A DNA stretch of 64,000 nucleotides, taken from the NCBI RefSeq assembly GCF_964656455.1, contig NC_135715.1, forward strand, positions 161,540,437 through 161,604,436, in the 5' to 3' direction. The translations under genes were made by a program, and so were the position numbers. Origin of the DNA: Halichoerus grypus (Eukaryota > Chordata > Mammalia > Carnivora > Phocidae). The notes beneath the pieces are model-generated. The model had not been told where the DNA came from. It did no database searches and saw only the letters and a program-made list of their open reading frames with translations. Position 1 is the stretch's first letter. The number at the start of each line of letters is the position of its first letter. This document shows positions 27,010 through 45,450 of the stretch, piece by piece.

Positions 27010-28885
27010 AATTTTAACATTTAAAAGAGATGTAATTGATATGGATTAAATTGCGCATATTATGATACACCATTTGTTAAGTTTTGGCATGTGTATATAC
27101 CCATAAAACCATTACCACAATCGTAATTATGAACATTTCAGTTACCCCCCAAATTTCTCTTGTGTCCTTTTGTAGTTTCTCCTTCCTGCCTCTCTCTATT
27201 CTCCATGAATCCCAGGCAACTACTGATCTGCTTTTGTCACTAGTGATTTGTATACCTTTTCTAGAATTTTATATAAATGGAATCATACAGTATGTACGGT
27301 TTTTTCTGGCTTCTTTCAGATAGTTTAATCATTTTCAGATTCATTCATGTTGATCTGTATGTCAATAGTTTATTCTTTTTTTTTTTTTAAGATTTTATTT
27401 ATTTATTTGACAGAGAGACAACGAGAGAGGGAACACAAGCAGGGGGAGTGGGAGAGGGAGAAGCAGACTTCCTACGGAGAAGGGAGCCCAATGTGGGGCA
27501 CCATCCCAGGACCCTGGGATCATGACCTGAGCTGAAAGCAGATGCTTAGTGACTGAGCCACCCAGGCGAGCCAGTTTATTCCTTTTTATTGCTCAGTAGC
27601 ATTCCTTTGAGTGAATATGCTACAATTTGTTTACCCATTCACTTGATGATGGATATTTGGATTGTTTCCAGTTTTTGGTTACCAGAAATAAAGCTCTTGT
27701 GAACATTCATGTCCAAGTCTTTGTGTGGACATATGCTTTCATTCTCTTGAGTAAATACCTAAGAGTAGAATGGGTGAATCATGTAGTACATGTCTGCATA
27801 ACTTTTTGAGAAAGTACCAAACAGTTTTCCAAAGTGGCTGTACCATTTTACGTTCCCACCAGCAGTACATGAGAGTTCCAGTTCCTCTACATCCTTGCCA
27901 ACACTCAGTATGGCCATTCTTCTTAATTTTAGATATTCTAAGAGGTGTGCAGTAGGATTTCATTATGATTTTAATTTACATTTCCCTGATGACTAATAAT
28001 ATTTAACATCTTTTCATTTGCTTATTTGCCATCCTTGTTAATTCTTTGATGACATGTCTATTCAAGTCTTTTGCCTACTTTAAATTGAATTGTTTTCTTA
28101 CTATTAAGTTTTGAAGTTCTTTATATATTCTGAATACAAGTCCCTTATCAGATACATGATTCAAAAATATTTCTTCCCAGACTGTGGCTTGTGTCATTCT
28201 CTTAAGAGTGTGTTTATAAGGGCAGAGAGTTTTAATTTTGCTGAAGTCCAATTTATCAATTTTTTCTTTCATGGATATATTTTTGGTTTCATATTTTAGA
28301 AATCCTTGTGTAACCCAAGGTCACAAAAATTATCTTCTGTGTTTTCTTCTAGAAATTGTATAGGTCTGTGACCCATTTTGAGGTTGTTGTGTGTCTTGTT
28401 TTTTAGATTTTTTGCATATGTGTGAGGTATGGATCAATATTCATTTTTCTGCATATGGATATCTAATTGTACCAGCATAATTTATTTTTAGAGACTACTT
28501 TTTCTCCATTTAATTAATTGTTTTTTTATCTTTATCAAAAATTAATTGTCCATATGTATGTGGGTCTGTATCTGGACTCTTTATTCTGTTTCATTGACCT
28601 ATATGTCTATCTCAATGCCAGTACCACAATCTTGATTACTTTAGCCTTATACTGTGTCCTGAAACATTAGTCCTCCACCTTTGTTCTTTTCACAGTGTTT
28701 TGGCTATTCTAGGTTCTTTATATTTCTACATGAATTTTATAATCAGCTTTTCAATTTCTACATTGAGCCTGTTGGGATTTTTATTAGAATTGAATTAAAT
28801 CTGTAAACCAATTTGAAAATAATTGACATCTTAGTAATATTGAATCATGTTAACATAGATTTATAATTATTGTTTTATGCATTTT
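27010..28885 (-). mobile_element. L1M ORF2 C-terminal half and 3' UTR, antisense
   Basis: Long antisense L1: 3' UTR at left (27010-27660) and ORF2 C-terminal region to about 28850, with hallmark text such as 'ccaaagtggctgtaccatttt', 'ttcccaccagcagtacatgag' and 'atctcaatgccagtaccac'. Interrupted by the SINE at 27376-27572. Many stops, inactive. Confidence 0.8.
27376..27572 (-). mobile_element. CAN-SINE, minus, inside L1
   Basis: T13 tail, 'aagattttatttatttatttgacagag' and tRNA head at right. Duplication agtttattc on both sides (27367-27375 and 27573-27581). Confidence 0.94.
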
Positions 28886-28889
28886 TCTC

Positions 28890-30890
28890 TTAAATTGTAT
28901 TGAAAGAAAAGAAGGGTCACAAACCAAAAATACCCTAGTACTGGCTTTTATATTTACCTATGTGTAGTTTATTTTACCAGTGTTCTTCATTTCTTCATAT
29001 GGCTTCAAGTTATTGTCTAGTGCCCTTTCACTTGAGCCTGAATGATCTCCTTTGGCATTTCTCATAGGGCAGATCTGCTAGCAACAACCCCCCCGCCCCC
29101 GCAGCTGTTGTTTATCTAAGAATGTCTTAATTTCTCCTTCGTTATTGAAGGATAATTTTGTTTGATAATAGAATTCTTGGTTAACACTTGTTTTCTTTCA
29201 GCACTTTAAATATATCACGCCCCTGCCTCTGGCTTCCATGGTTTCTGATGAGAAATTGGCTATCGACTTTTTTTTTTTTTTAAGATTTTATTTATTTGAC
29301 AGAGAGAGCACAAGCAGAGGGAGAGGGAGAAGCAGGCTTCCCACTGAGCAGGGAGCCCGATGCGGAACTCGATCCCAGGACCCTGAGATCATGACCTGAG
29401 CCGAAGGCAGCTGCTTAACCGACTGAGCCACCCAGGCATCCCTGGCTATTAACTTTTATTTAGGATCCCTTGTACATTTCAAGTCACATCTCTCTTGCTG
29501 CTGTCAAGATTCTCTCTTCATCTTTGGATTTTTATATTTTGATTACAGTATGTTTTGGGATAGAACCTTTTGAGTATATCCTACTTAGAGTTTATTGAGT
29601 TTCTTGGATGTGTAGATTCTTTCTATTATTAAATTTAGAAAGTTTTTAAGCCATTATTTCTTCAAATATTCTTTCTGCCCCTTTTTCTTTCATCTTCTTC
29701 TGGGGTTCCCATTCTGTATATTTTGGTATGATTGATGACGCCTCACAAGTCTTTTAGGCTCTGTTTATCTTTCTTCATTTTTTTTGTTTCTGTTCCTCAG
29801 ACTACATAATTTTTTAAATCTTCAGGTTCACTAATTCTTCTCCCTGTTCATATCTGCTGTGAATCACTGTAGTGAATTTTTGATTTCAGTTTTTGTACTT
29901 TTAAGCTCCAAAATGTCTTTCTGGCTCCTTTTTATAATTTTTCTCTCTTTATTCCTATTCTCCAGTTGATGAGAAGTTGCTTTCCTAGTTCCTTTAATTC
30001 TTTATCCATGGTTTCCTTCATCTTTTGAGCATATTTCAACTCTTTTTCTAGTAACTCCAGTATCTTTATTTCCTGAGGGACAGTTTCTTCAATTTCTTTT
30101 TTCCTGTGAATGGGGCATACATTCTTGCATTTTTTGCATGCTTTGTAATTTTTTAAGACTGGGGATTTTGAATATCCTGATGGGCAAAAAGAAAACAAAA
30201 GAAAAAAAGAAAAGATAAGATAAGAACATACTCTCTAGGCCTTTGCAGTTTGGCTTTGTGTTGGGGCCCTCCTTTAACATTTATCCAGACCCTTTAAGAT
30301 TCTGTGTTAGCCTTCACTTTCTGCTAGCGCTGAGCCTAAAGACCAGCCAGTTATGAAAGCTTATGGTCTGCTCTGAGCATGCATCCTGCCCTGGACGTGT
30401 GCATGGCTTTTCTAGGTTTCCTGGTATATGCAGGAGTTTTTCAAAACCCTCATTCCCTAAAGTTTCACACCCCAGCTTTTCCTCCCTCACTTTCAATTTT
30501 TGTTGTGTGATTCAATTTTTGTATTTTGCCCCAGGCTGTAATTTGTTCATTTGGCTTTCAGTGATTTCAAGGAATGTTCTCCACTTAGTCTTACCTACTT
30601 CTGTTTTCTGAGAGAGTTCTGAGTTAGGCAGAATAAAGACAGACCCCTTTCTTTGGTTCTTCAGGAAATTCATAGACATGTCAAAACAGACAACATAATT
30701 CCTTGGGAACAATATTTTACTCCCTCTGGACCAGGTACCTACATGGAGAACACAGACTGCAGTCTTCATATTCTACTTAGTTGCTCTAAACATTTGACTA
30801 ACTTCCAGAGCTTCAGTAAGATTGATTGACAGTATTTTTACCAGGATTTTTGGTACTTCTGTGGAAGAACATCCCCTGGCCTCCTTCCTC
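28890..30890. repeat. Long interspersed repeat, L1 5'-region-like, between two parts of an antisense L1
   Basis: It reads as the widespread T-rich repeat with 'ttctccttcgttattgaaggataattttg', 'atggtttctgatgagaaattggct' and 'ccattatttcttcaaatattctttctgcccc'. It lies between an antisense L1 ORF2 C-terminal part (left) and an antisense RT part (right), so it may be an inserted element. The antisense open frame at 29932-30198 encodes a Lys/Glu-rich, coiled-coil-like stretch with no named domain. Subfamily unknown. Confidence 0.4.
29272..29442 (-). mobile_element. CAN-SINE, minus
   Basis: From poly-T through 'aagattttatttatttgacag' to 'gagccacccaggcatccc'. Flanks tggctatcgactttt (29257-29271) and tggctattaactttt (29443-29457), two mismatches. 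Confidence 0.94.
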
Positions 30891-30904
30891 TGCCATCTTC
30901 ACTA

Positions 30905-31340
30905 ATGTCCTCATACAGTGAGTTGGGAAATACCCTTCCCTCTTTGATTTTCTGGGTAGAACTGGCATTATCTCCTTCTTGAATGTTTGGTAGAATTCAG
31001 TAGTGAAGCTATCTGGGCCTGGATTTTTCTTTGTGGGAAAGTTTTAAACTACAAATTTTATAGATACAGGAACTATTCAAGTCATCTATTTTTTCTTAAG
31101 TGAGCTTTGACAGTTTATGTCTTTGAAGGAATTTGTCCATTTCATCAAAATTGTCAAATCCTTTCTTAATTTTGTTTAAAGACTTTAAACTAACGCCCAG
31201 TTGGTCACTTAATCTTCCTCTTTCTATACAGTTTATTTCCTTAATCTTCTCTTATCTACTTTTTTACTTATTCTGGGATATTCAGCATTGCTTTACTTTT
31301 TTAGATCAACTTTCTACGACCAAATCATTATTTTTAGGAC
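30905..31340 (-). mobile_element. L1 ORF2 reverse-transcriptase fragment, antisense
   Basis: Text like 'tgaatgtttggtagaattcagtagtgaagctatctgggcctgg' is the antisense of the L1 RT region. It is consistent with being the upstream part of the L1 at 27010-28885, separated by the repeat at 28890-30890. Confidence 0.65.
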
Positions 31341-31589
31341 CCTTAGAATCCCATGTATAGTCAACCTCTTTAAATTCTCAGCTATTTTTCTAATTTTTCC
31401 TTTTCCCTATTTCATATTAATTTACTTCTAAATCTTGTGTAAATGATTTAGTAACCATTATTTTAACTTTGAACTTATAATAGATTTTTCTCAAAAAAAA
31501 AAAAACAATCAAATTACAACTTTTATAATAGAACCCATTTATCCACTAGGAACTGGCTGTGTTCTATCAGCATAGTTTAGAGGCAATCA

Positions 31590-31800
31590 TCATAGGATAA
31601 TGTATAAACTGTGGAGCTGTGCTGTCTGAGCTTTGATCTTAGCTTTGCCACTTATTAGCTATGTGCCCTAATTTCTCCTCTGGGCCTCTTTTCCTGCATA
31701 TAAAAAGTGGGGATGACAGTAGTACTTCAAATAAGAATTAAATGAGTTAGAACACAGTCTAGTACATAGTAAGAACTCAACAGTTGTTAACTATTATGCA
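31590..31800 (+). mobile_element. MIR SINE, plus
   Basis: Classic MIR order: 'ttgccacttattagctatgtg', 'cctcttttcctgcatataaaaagtgggga', 'attaaatgagttagaacacagt', 'acatagtaagaactcaa'. An ancient, pan-mammalian SINE. Confidence 0.85.
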
Positions 31801-32270
31801 TCAACAATGATGCTGTTTTAAAAATAGAAACTTCTTAGAGGTAGGGACTAGGGTTTCTGTTTACCAAATTTTATTCATCATCTAGGACAGTGCCTTGGTG
31901 AATGTCTTGTTTTGGCAGGGGTGGGAATGGGGTGGAGGTAGGGTCTCTTTTTGAAAAAGTGTTTTTACAAATTATTTTCCAACTATATAATGAAAAGTAA
32001 CAAATACAGCCTCATTCAGCGTCTCTCTCTCCTCCAGATACAGAAAACAGCCAATATACCATTTTTAGCTGCTTGGATTTGGTATTTCTGAGCTCTTCTG
32101 GGCAGTTGGTGAATGGGACTCTGCAATAGATAGTACTCTGTTTTGGAAAGGAAGGGTCTCTTTCAGTTTTGTGTGGAAAGACATCCAAATCTTTGCTTTA
32201 GGAAGATTTCAGTGTATGCACTTCATTGTGTTGCACTTCATGTTTAGTAATTAAGAACATGAATGAAACT

Positions 32271-32469
32271 GGGGCTCCTGGGTGGCTCAGTCATTAAGCG
32301 TCTGCCTTCAGTTCAGGTCATGGTCCCAGGGTCCTGGGGTCGAGTCCCACATCGGGCTCCCTGCTCCGTGGAGAGCCTGCTTCTCCCTCTCCCGCTCCCC
32401 CTGCTTGTGTTCCCTCTCTCGCTGTGTCTCTCTCTGTCAAATAAATAAATAAAATCTTTAAAAAAAAAA
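32271..32469 (+). mobile_element. CAN-SINE, plus
   Basis: Near-consensus head ggggctcctgggtggctcagtc, tail AAATAAATAAATAAAATC-A10. Duplications gaacatgaatgaaact / gagcatgaataaaact. Confidence 0.95.
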
Positions 32470-32639
32470 GAGCATGAATAAAACTATAAATCTGTATGTG
32501 TGGTATATAATTCAACAAACTGAATTAAAAAGTAATAAAGTTTCTCTGAAAGAATACCCAAGAAATTGGTAACATTGGTTGCCTTTAGACTGGGAAAATG
32601 GATGGTTGGTGAATAGGAATGGAAGGGAGATTGTATTCT

Positions 32640-33330
32640 CTTTTTGACATTTTGAATTTATTGACACATACATATATTACCTATTCAAAAAATTCATTAA
32701 ATACATGTCAAAATTCAAACAAAGAGTTCAAACAATAAATTATTTTTAGCAATACAAAAAATATGCCATGCCCAGACATCTAAAAGGCCCTCCAAAGAAA
32801 CAACCACTCTTACGTTCCTTCTGTAGACTTCAGAAATTTCTATGGATTACATGACTATATGTTTTTATATCCTTTTCTAATATATAGATGGGAATTACTA
32901 CATCCACTTACCTTACAATTTTTACTTAGCAATTGGGAACATACACATCTTCCTAATTCTTTTCATTCTGCATAGTATCCATTATATTGCAAGTTTTTAG
33001 CCAGATCCCTATTAGAGGACATGTGGGTAGTTCCCAGCTTTTGCTGTTATAAATGATACTGCAGTGAATATCTTATACACGCATTTTTCTACAAACATAT
33101 AAGTGTATTTGAGGAATAAATTCCTGGAAGTAGTATTGCTGACTCAAAACGCAAATACATTTATGATTTGTTATTGATAGATTACCTCCAAATTGAGGAC
33201 ACTCCCGACAACAGTATATAAGTGCCTGCTTTCCCATCACCAACACTTTGTATTATAAAAATATTTTTATCTTTCTTAATGTGATAGGTAGGAATGGATC
33301 TTGTTTTAATTTGCAGCTAGTAAGTAGTAG
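32640..33330 (-). mobile_element. L1 3' end, antisense, diverged
   Basis: Reads as antisense L1M 3' UTR and ORF2 end ('gctgttataaatgatactgcagtgaatatc', 'ttcctggaagtagtattgctgactc', 'cccatcaccaacactttgtatta'). Confidence 0.65.
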
Positions 33331-33352
33331 AGCCAAGATTTGAGGCCAGGTT

Positions 33353-33556
33353 CTTTTTTTTTTTTTTTTTTTTTAAGATTTTATTTATTTATTTGACAGA
33401 GAGAGACAGCGAGAGAACACAAGCAGGGGTAGTGGGAGAGAGAGAAGCAGGCCTCCCGCGGAGCAGGGAGCCCAATGCGGGGCTCGATCCCAGGACCCTG
33501 GGACCATGACCTGAGCCGAAGGCAGACGCTTAATGACTGAGCCACCCAGGTGCCCC
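33353..33556 (-). mobile_element. CAN-SINE, minus
   Basis: T21-like tail, complete body ending 'gagccacccaggtgcccc'. No clear duplication seen. Confidence 0.93.
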
Positions 33557-34023
33557 TGGAACTAATATTCTTAACTGCTATACTATACTACCTCAACATA
33601 GTAAGATTAATCATCTTTGCATATTTTATCAGGAATTTGCACTTCTTGTTTATGTGCCTTTTGTCCATATTTCTATTATGCATTTACTATCATTTTTTAA
33701 ATGTCTTGTTACTAGCAAGCATCGCAGAAATTCAGCCAAGAAACATCAAGTGATGTTAAAACCAGTGGGTGAAAAGGTGAATAGAGAATAATATATTTAC
33801 AGAGATTTTAAGTATTCCCTCCACTCCAAAAACACTGATTAAAGTCTTAAAAACAACAACAACAAACATTAATTGAATATAAAAGGGAAAAATGGAACTT
33901 TACAGTAGAGAAACCTGGCAGGCACCAACTCAGACATGTGATCAAGGTTAATTTCACTAGTAATGAGACAGATCAAAATTATGAACCACATGATAAGATA
34001 CAATGAGAAGAACACAACATCTC

Positions 34024-34222
34024 GAGGGATGCCTGGGTGGCTCAGTTGGTTAAGTGTCATGGCTCAGGTCATGATCCTACGGTCCTGGGATCGAGTTCCG
34101 TATCATGCTCCTTGCTCAGCGGGGAGCCTGCTTCTCCCTCTGCCTGCCGTTCCCCTGCTTGTGCTCTCTCTCTCTGACAAATAAATAAATAAAATCTTTA
34201 AAAAAATAAAAGAAAGAAAAAA
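34024..34222 (+). mobile_element. CAN-SINE, plus
   Basis: Head gagggatgcctgggtggctc and AAATAAATAAATAAAATC tail with extra A/G-rich extension. Duplications gaagaacacaacatctc (34007-34023) and gaagaacacagcatctc (34223-34239), one mismatch. Confidence 0.95.
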
Positions 34223-34327
34223 GAAGAACACAGCATCTCTTCTGTGATTTTTCTGCCAAAGTTTCAAACCTTGAATCTAACCATGAAGAAACATCAGTTA
34301 AATTGAGTTTCTAAAACGTAACTGGCT

Positions 34328-34368
34328 GGGTCCCCTGGGTGACTCAGTTGGTTAAACATCTGACTCTT
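34328..34368 (+). mobile_element. CAN-SINE left part, split by the HNRNPA3 retrocopy
   Basis: Head 'gggtcccctgggtgactcagttgg' and 'ttaaacatctgactctt', then interrupted. The element resumes at 35864 with 'gatttcagctcaggtcatgatctcagg'. Confidence 0.88.
34353..34368 (+). repeat. Target-site duplication, left copy
   Basis: taaacatctgactctt, identical to 35848-35863. Flanks the HNRNPA3 retrocopy on the poly-T (tail) side. Confidence 0.93.
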
Positions 34369-35847
<1,479 letters not shown>

Positions 35848-35863
35848 TAAACATCTGACTCTT
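35848..35863 (+). repeat. Target-site duplication, right copy
   Basis: taaacatctgactctt, 16 of 16 identical to the left copy at 34353-34368. Confidence 0.93.
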
Positions 35864-35935
35864 GATTTCAGCTCAGGTCATGATCTCAGGTTTGTGGGAT
35901 CGAGCCCCACATGGGCCCACATGGGCCATGGTGTA
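35864..35935 (+). mobile_element. CAN-SINE right part, split by the retrocopy
   Basis: Continues 'gatttcagctcaggtcatg' and 'gggatcgagccccacatggg'. It then degenerates after a small duplication of 'cccacatggg', and the CT-rich part and tail are lost. Confidence 0.85.
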
Positions 35936-36785
35936 GGTGTTCATTTAGCATAATGCCCACAACAAACACCCTCAGATTTCCTGCAGGTTAAGATTTGTTT
36001 GTTAGAGAACACAAATTATTAGGAAAACAGTAAAAATATTGCCAAGAAAGCTAACAAGGACTTTAGCTTAAAATGGGCTTGTGAGATAAAATGCTCAGAT
36101 TCAGCATTGCGTGGAATACATACTAAAAATGATTTGCCAGTTATCTGAAACATTAAAATTAAGTGCTATTCTACATTATTTGTTAGATCTGGCAGTCCTC
36201 ACCTTAATTTTTTTGAAAACGTTTAAAGGTGCAAGAACTGTGAATATCAGCAAGTAAAAAGCTTTGAAGCTTAATAAACACAAATCCAAAAAACAAGTCT
36301 GAAAGGATTCTGGATGATAGTTTATGAAATCTGTTTTTTAAAAGGGAGTTCAAACCAACTTTCCCCAAAAGGGAGACTATATTGTTTATTGCTGATATAG
36401 TAAAAAAAACTCACCTAGAGATTGAAGATAGCCTGGTGCCAAAATTCCAGCAAACTCAAAACTCATTTTTGAAGTGGAATTAGTGGCTGTTGATAGAAAT
36501 AACAATGAACAATGACATAAACCTGTGACCTTGATGAACCACGTAACTTTTTACAACTACTCACATTTATGGCTGATTCTTTAGGAGTTAAGTTAAACCT
36601 TGCTTGCTCACTTGTTACTCATCTTTTGAGAAATATGACCCTTTACAAATCTCTGAAGTTTAAAGTATTTTATTATAGCTGTGTAAAATATTGGTAAAGA
36701 AAATTGATTTTTGTTTTACCTCATGTCACTAAAAATCAATACTTTTTTTAAAAAGATATCCTGTTTGACATATACACTATTATAG

Positions 36786-42296
<5,511 letters not shown>

Positions 42297-42499
42297 AATA
42301 TTTTCAAGCCTATGGAGTGAAATTATTTTTTGCATCATTTAAACGTGCAGAAGACATTTAAAAAAAACTGCTTTATCTTCCTGTCAGTACCCTCTCCCAC
42401 CCCTGCAACAGGACTTGCTTTAAATAGATTTCAGCTATGCAGAAAAATTTAGCTTATGCTTCCATTATTTTTTAATTTTGTTTTTTTTTTTTAAGTTTT

Positions 42500-42506
42500 G
42501 CACTTT
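42500..42506 (+). promoter_or_regulatory. BMPR2: miR-17/20/106 seed match (7-mer)
   Basis: GCACTTT, complementary to seed positions 2-8 of the AAAGUGC family. Inference from sequence only. Confidence 0.5.
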
Positions 42507-42517
42507 TGTTTAGTCTC

Positions 42518-42523
42518 ATTAAA
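42518..42523 (+). terminator. BMPR2: Possible proximal polyadenylation signal
   Basis: ATTAAA about 220 bases after the stop codon, followed within 30 bases by T/GT-rich sequence (atatttgtctgtta). Use would give a short 3' UTR lacking most microRNA sites. Unproven. Confidence 0.35.
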
Positions 42524-42801
42524 GTTATATTTGTCTGTTATGACCACAGAATTATATGTGTGTGTATCAAAAGTGGTCTCAAAATATTTTTTTAAGAAAA
42601 AAAGCAAAAACAATGTATTGCTGATAATCAGTTTGGACCAGTTTCTAAAGGTCATTAAAACAGAAGCAAATTAAGACAGGTCTGACTGCAGTGGTGTCTG
42701 GTATCCATGTTTTATTTCTGGGCACAAGCTAGTTTATGTGTTGAACTGTTCCTGAACATATTATCTGTTGGACATTCTTTTCTCTTGTGTTTTGTTTGAA
42801 C

Positions 42802-42809
42802 GTGCAATA
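42802..42809 (+). promoter_or_regulatory. BMPR2: miR-25/92/32/363 seed match (8-mer)
   Basis: GTGCAATA is a full 8-mer site for the AUUGCAC seed. BMPR2 is reported as a target of the miR-17-92 cluster in human cells. Confidence 0.6.
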
Positions 42810-42824
42810 GTCTATAGTCCACAA

Positions 42825-42831
42825 ATAAGCT
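42825..42831 (+). promoter_or_regulatory. BMPR2: miR-21 seed match (7-mer)
   Basis: ATAAGCT pairs with the AGCUUAU seed of miR-21, only 16 bases from the miR-92-type site. BMPR2 is a reported miR-21 target. Confidence 0.55.
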
Positions 42832-43101
42832 TTCTTGTAAGCTCTCTTCCTAACAGAGCACACATTCTTCCATAATAAGTACATTTTTCTGCCCCAACCC
42901 GCATACTTTTGGCAGGTCAGTTCTATGGCAGTGATTTTTGCACAAGAGAAAGCAGCTACCTGATTTCTTGCTTTCTCTCTCCTTATGGAGAATGCAGAAA
43001 CATTGTCTCAAAGGGCTCTAAAGAAGGAACTACCAAAACCTAATTTGAAATGCCATTTCTTTTAACCTTCCAAGTCCTAAATGTTTCTTTCCAGGCATTT
43101 T

Positions 43102-43107
43102 AATAAA
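43102..43107 (+). terminator. BMPR2: Possible internal polyadenylation signal
   Basis: AATAAA about 800 bases after the stop codon, with T/GT-rich text downstream (gtatttggttctggttttt). Could define an intermediate 3' UTR. Confidence 0.4.
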
Positions 43108-43831
43108 CGTATTTGGTTCTGGTTTTTGGACGTTCATAAGAGAGCATAGAACAAAGTAGACGAAGTCAAATATTAGCCTTTCTTCATTTTATTTTATTTT
43201 TATATGTATGTTCATGTTCCATATTCATTTATTTAAGAAGCACATTTTTATCAGAAAACTTAGAGAGCTATACTTATATGGAATTTTTAAGTAGGTAGAT
43301 GGTTAAGACTATATAGTGTTAATAGCCTTCATTCTCTGAATAGGCCATCTTTGACTCAAATAAAATTACATTTCCTATTTAAAATAACTTCAAAAGTAAT
43401 TCATAGTTTTGAACCAGTAGTAACTTTTTATTCTCTTCCCAAGCAACGCCTGGTGACTTTATCTGAAAATGAGTCCTCTTCCCATGACCTAAAACACTGT
43501 GTGGAAAAATCAATTCATTTGGCATGCCAAATCCCTGTGGAAGGAAAGATTGCTGCCAAACCTATCATTTTTGAGCAGACTGAGGCTTACCTCTCTTTTT
43601 TCAAAACTGTTTCTTCACTAATCCTATTTTCATAATTTCTCTTTTTGCCAGCTTTTCATATGATCTTTGATATGTGAGTAGCGTTTATTATTTACATTAT
43701 ATTAGAATATACCTTTTAGTGATAACATGTTATGTATCCTTCAAATCATACTGTTTTTTTTTTAAAAGCTTCCTTTGCTTCTTTCCTTACTGATAGTTAT
43801 CTCTAAACAGCAACCTCAGCATGTTTTTTTA

Positions 43832-43837
43832 AATAAA
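43832..43837 (+). terminator. BMPR2: Possible internal polyadenylation signal
   Basis: AATAAA directly overlapping the start of the miR-17 site at 43838. It could also be chance in AT-rich sequence. Confidence 0.25.
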
Positions 43838-43845
43838 GCACTTTA
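43838..43845 (+). promoter_or_regulatory. BMPR2: miR-17/20/93/106 seed match (8-mer)
   Basis: GCACTTTA is a full 8-mer. With the preceding A it also reads AGCACTT, a 7-mer for the miR-302/372 family. Confidence 0.6.
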
Positions 43846-45249
43846 TGTCAAATAAGGGACTTTTTTTATAAGCACAAATTATTTTCTATCAATTTGCAAA
43901 CAGTGATGATCTCACTTAATTTTTCCAGATTCTCAGAGTACTTAGTAGATGTTATTTAACTAAGTTCTATTATTTCTCTGGAAGATAAAAAGCTAAGAGA
44001 AAAACACAAATGCCCATATTCTTACTTTTAGGTTTTTATCTCCTGAACAATATTTTCTCACTCATATTCCTCTATCTTCATCATTTAGCTAAAGATAACA
44101 TAAATGTCCCAATTTGCTGTCCAAAATATTTATAATTTACTATATAAACCTTCTTTTTTTTTTGTCATCTGCTATAATCCTATAAGTTAGATGTTACAAC
44201 ACTTCACATTTATTCTGATGGATGGCTGAACACAGTTTTGAATTTTTAGAATTAAGATTATTTTTCTAATGCCCAGGATTTCTACCTTTTTTTGTTTTAT
44301 TGGCCCTTCTCTTGATTCAGATCCTTAACATTTTTCAGTCTTCTGGCATAATTATTCTTCTATCTATATAACAAATTATTTATATCTTTCCCACCAAATT
44401 TTCACTTAGTTCTCTTGCCTTTAAATGTCTTTGAACTGCATTTCATTATTTTCAAATATGTGTAGGATATCTTTGAATCAAAATAAATTATATTCCTTCT
44501 CGAATTGAGGATAAATGACCATTTGAGATCTAACTGATCTTTTCCTGACAGAAGAAGTTATCTTACATTCTACTTTACTTTGTGTTTAGGCTAGTTGGTT
44601 GTAATTTTTCCAGCATCTTTTTTTTTTTTTATGTTTAATAAAATGCTTTCAAGAATTAATAGACCAAAATAAAAGAGAATCCTTTTAAGTTTCCCATTTC
44701 ATGCAAACATGTTTAAAACAAATAATTTTCTTTCCCTAGTTTTCTTTAGTAGACCCTTAAAAAATAGGAAGAGTAAAAAGTGTAGATCATTTTAATAAAT
44801 TTTAAATTAAATTGGACATCAGACTGATTTTGAATCTGTTTGTAATATACAAGCAAGCAAAATTACTTAAAATACTTGCTAACTTTATTCATCTAATAAT
44901 GTTTTTTAAAGCTAATATTTAACTGCTATCACAATATTTTGCATGTAGTAGAAAAGCATTTGGATCCTTCGAATAAAGGCCATTTAATGAAAAAAAATTA
45001 AAATTCACTTTGCAGTTTTACAACTTTAAAAGCATCATAATAGGTAATCAAATTCTAATATTAATTCCCTGAGCTATCCTAATTGTATGTCAGAACTGAG
45101 TCATTGAAAGAACTTGGTTTGAATTGGGTTTAGACAAAACTGACTTAATTATAATTCCTAACAGTGTTCCCCTTTTTAAATTCCTAATTTGGGGAAAAGA
45201 AACCAATATCAGTGTAAAATGTTATGAAAAGGCACAGGAATTAAATAAT

Positions 45250-45450
45250 ACTAATTGACAATTTGTTATATACTGAATGCTGGGATATACATACACAATC
45301 TCTTTTAATCCTCATAGGAACTATTTAAGGATCTTAGTTAATATTCCCACTTTACAGATTGAGGAAATTGAAGCAAAGAGACGCTAAGCCATTTGCCCAA
45401 GTTCCACATCCTAGTAATAGAGAAAGCTGGATTTTAACCTGGATTTGCCT
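45250..45450 (-). mobile_element. MIR in 3' UTR, minus
   Basis: Antisense MIR order: 'tactgaatgctggg', 'aatcctcataggaacta', 'cccactttacagattgaggaaattgaagc', 'agccatttgcccaagttccacatcctagtaat'. Confidence 0.8.
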
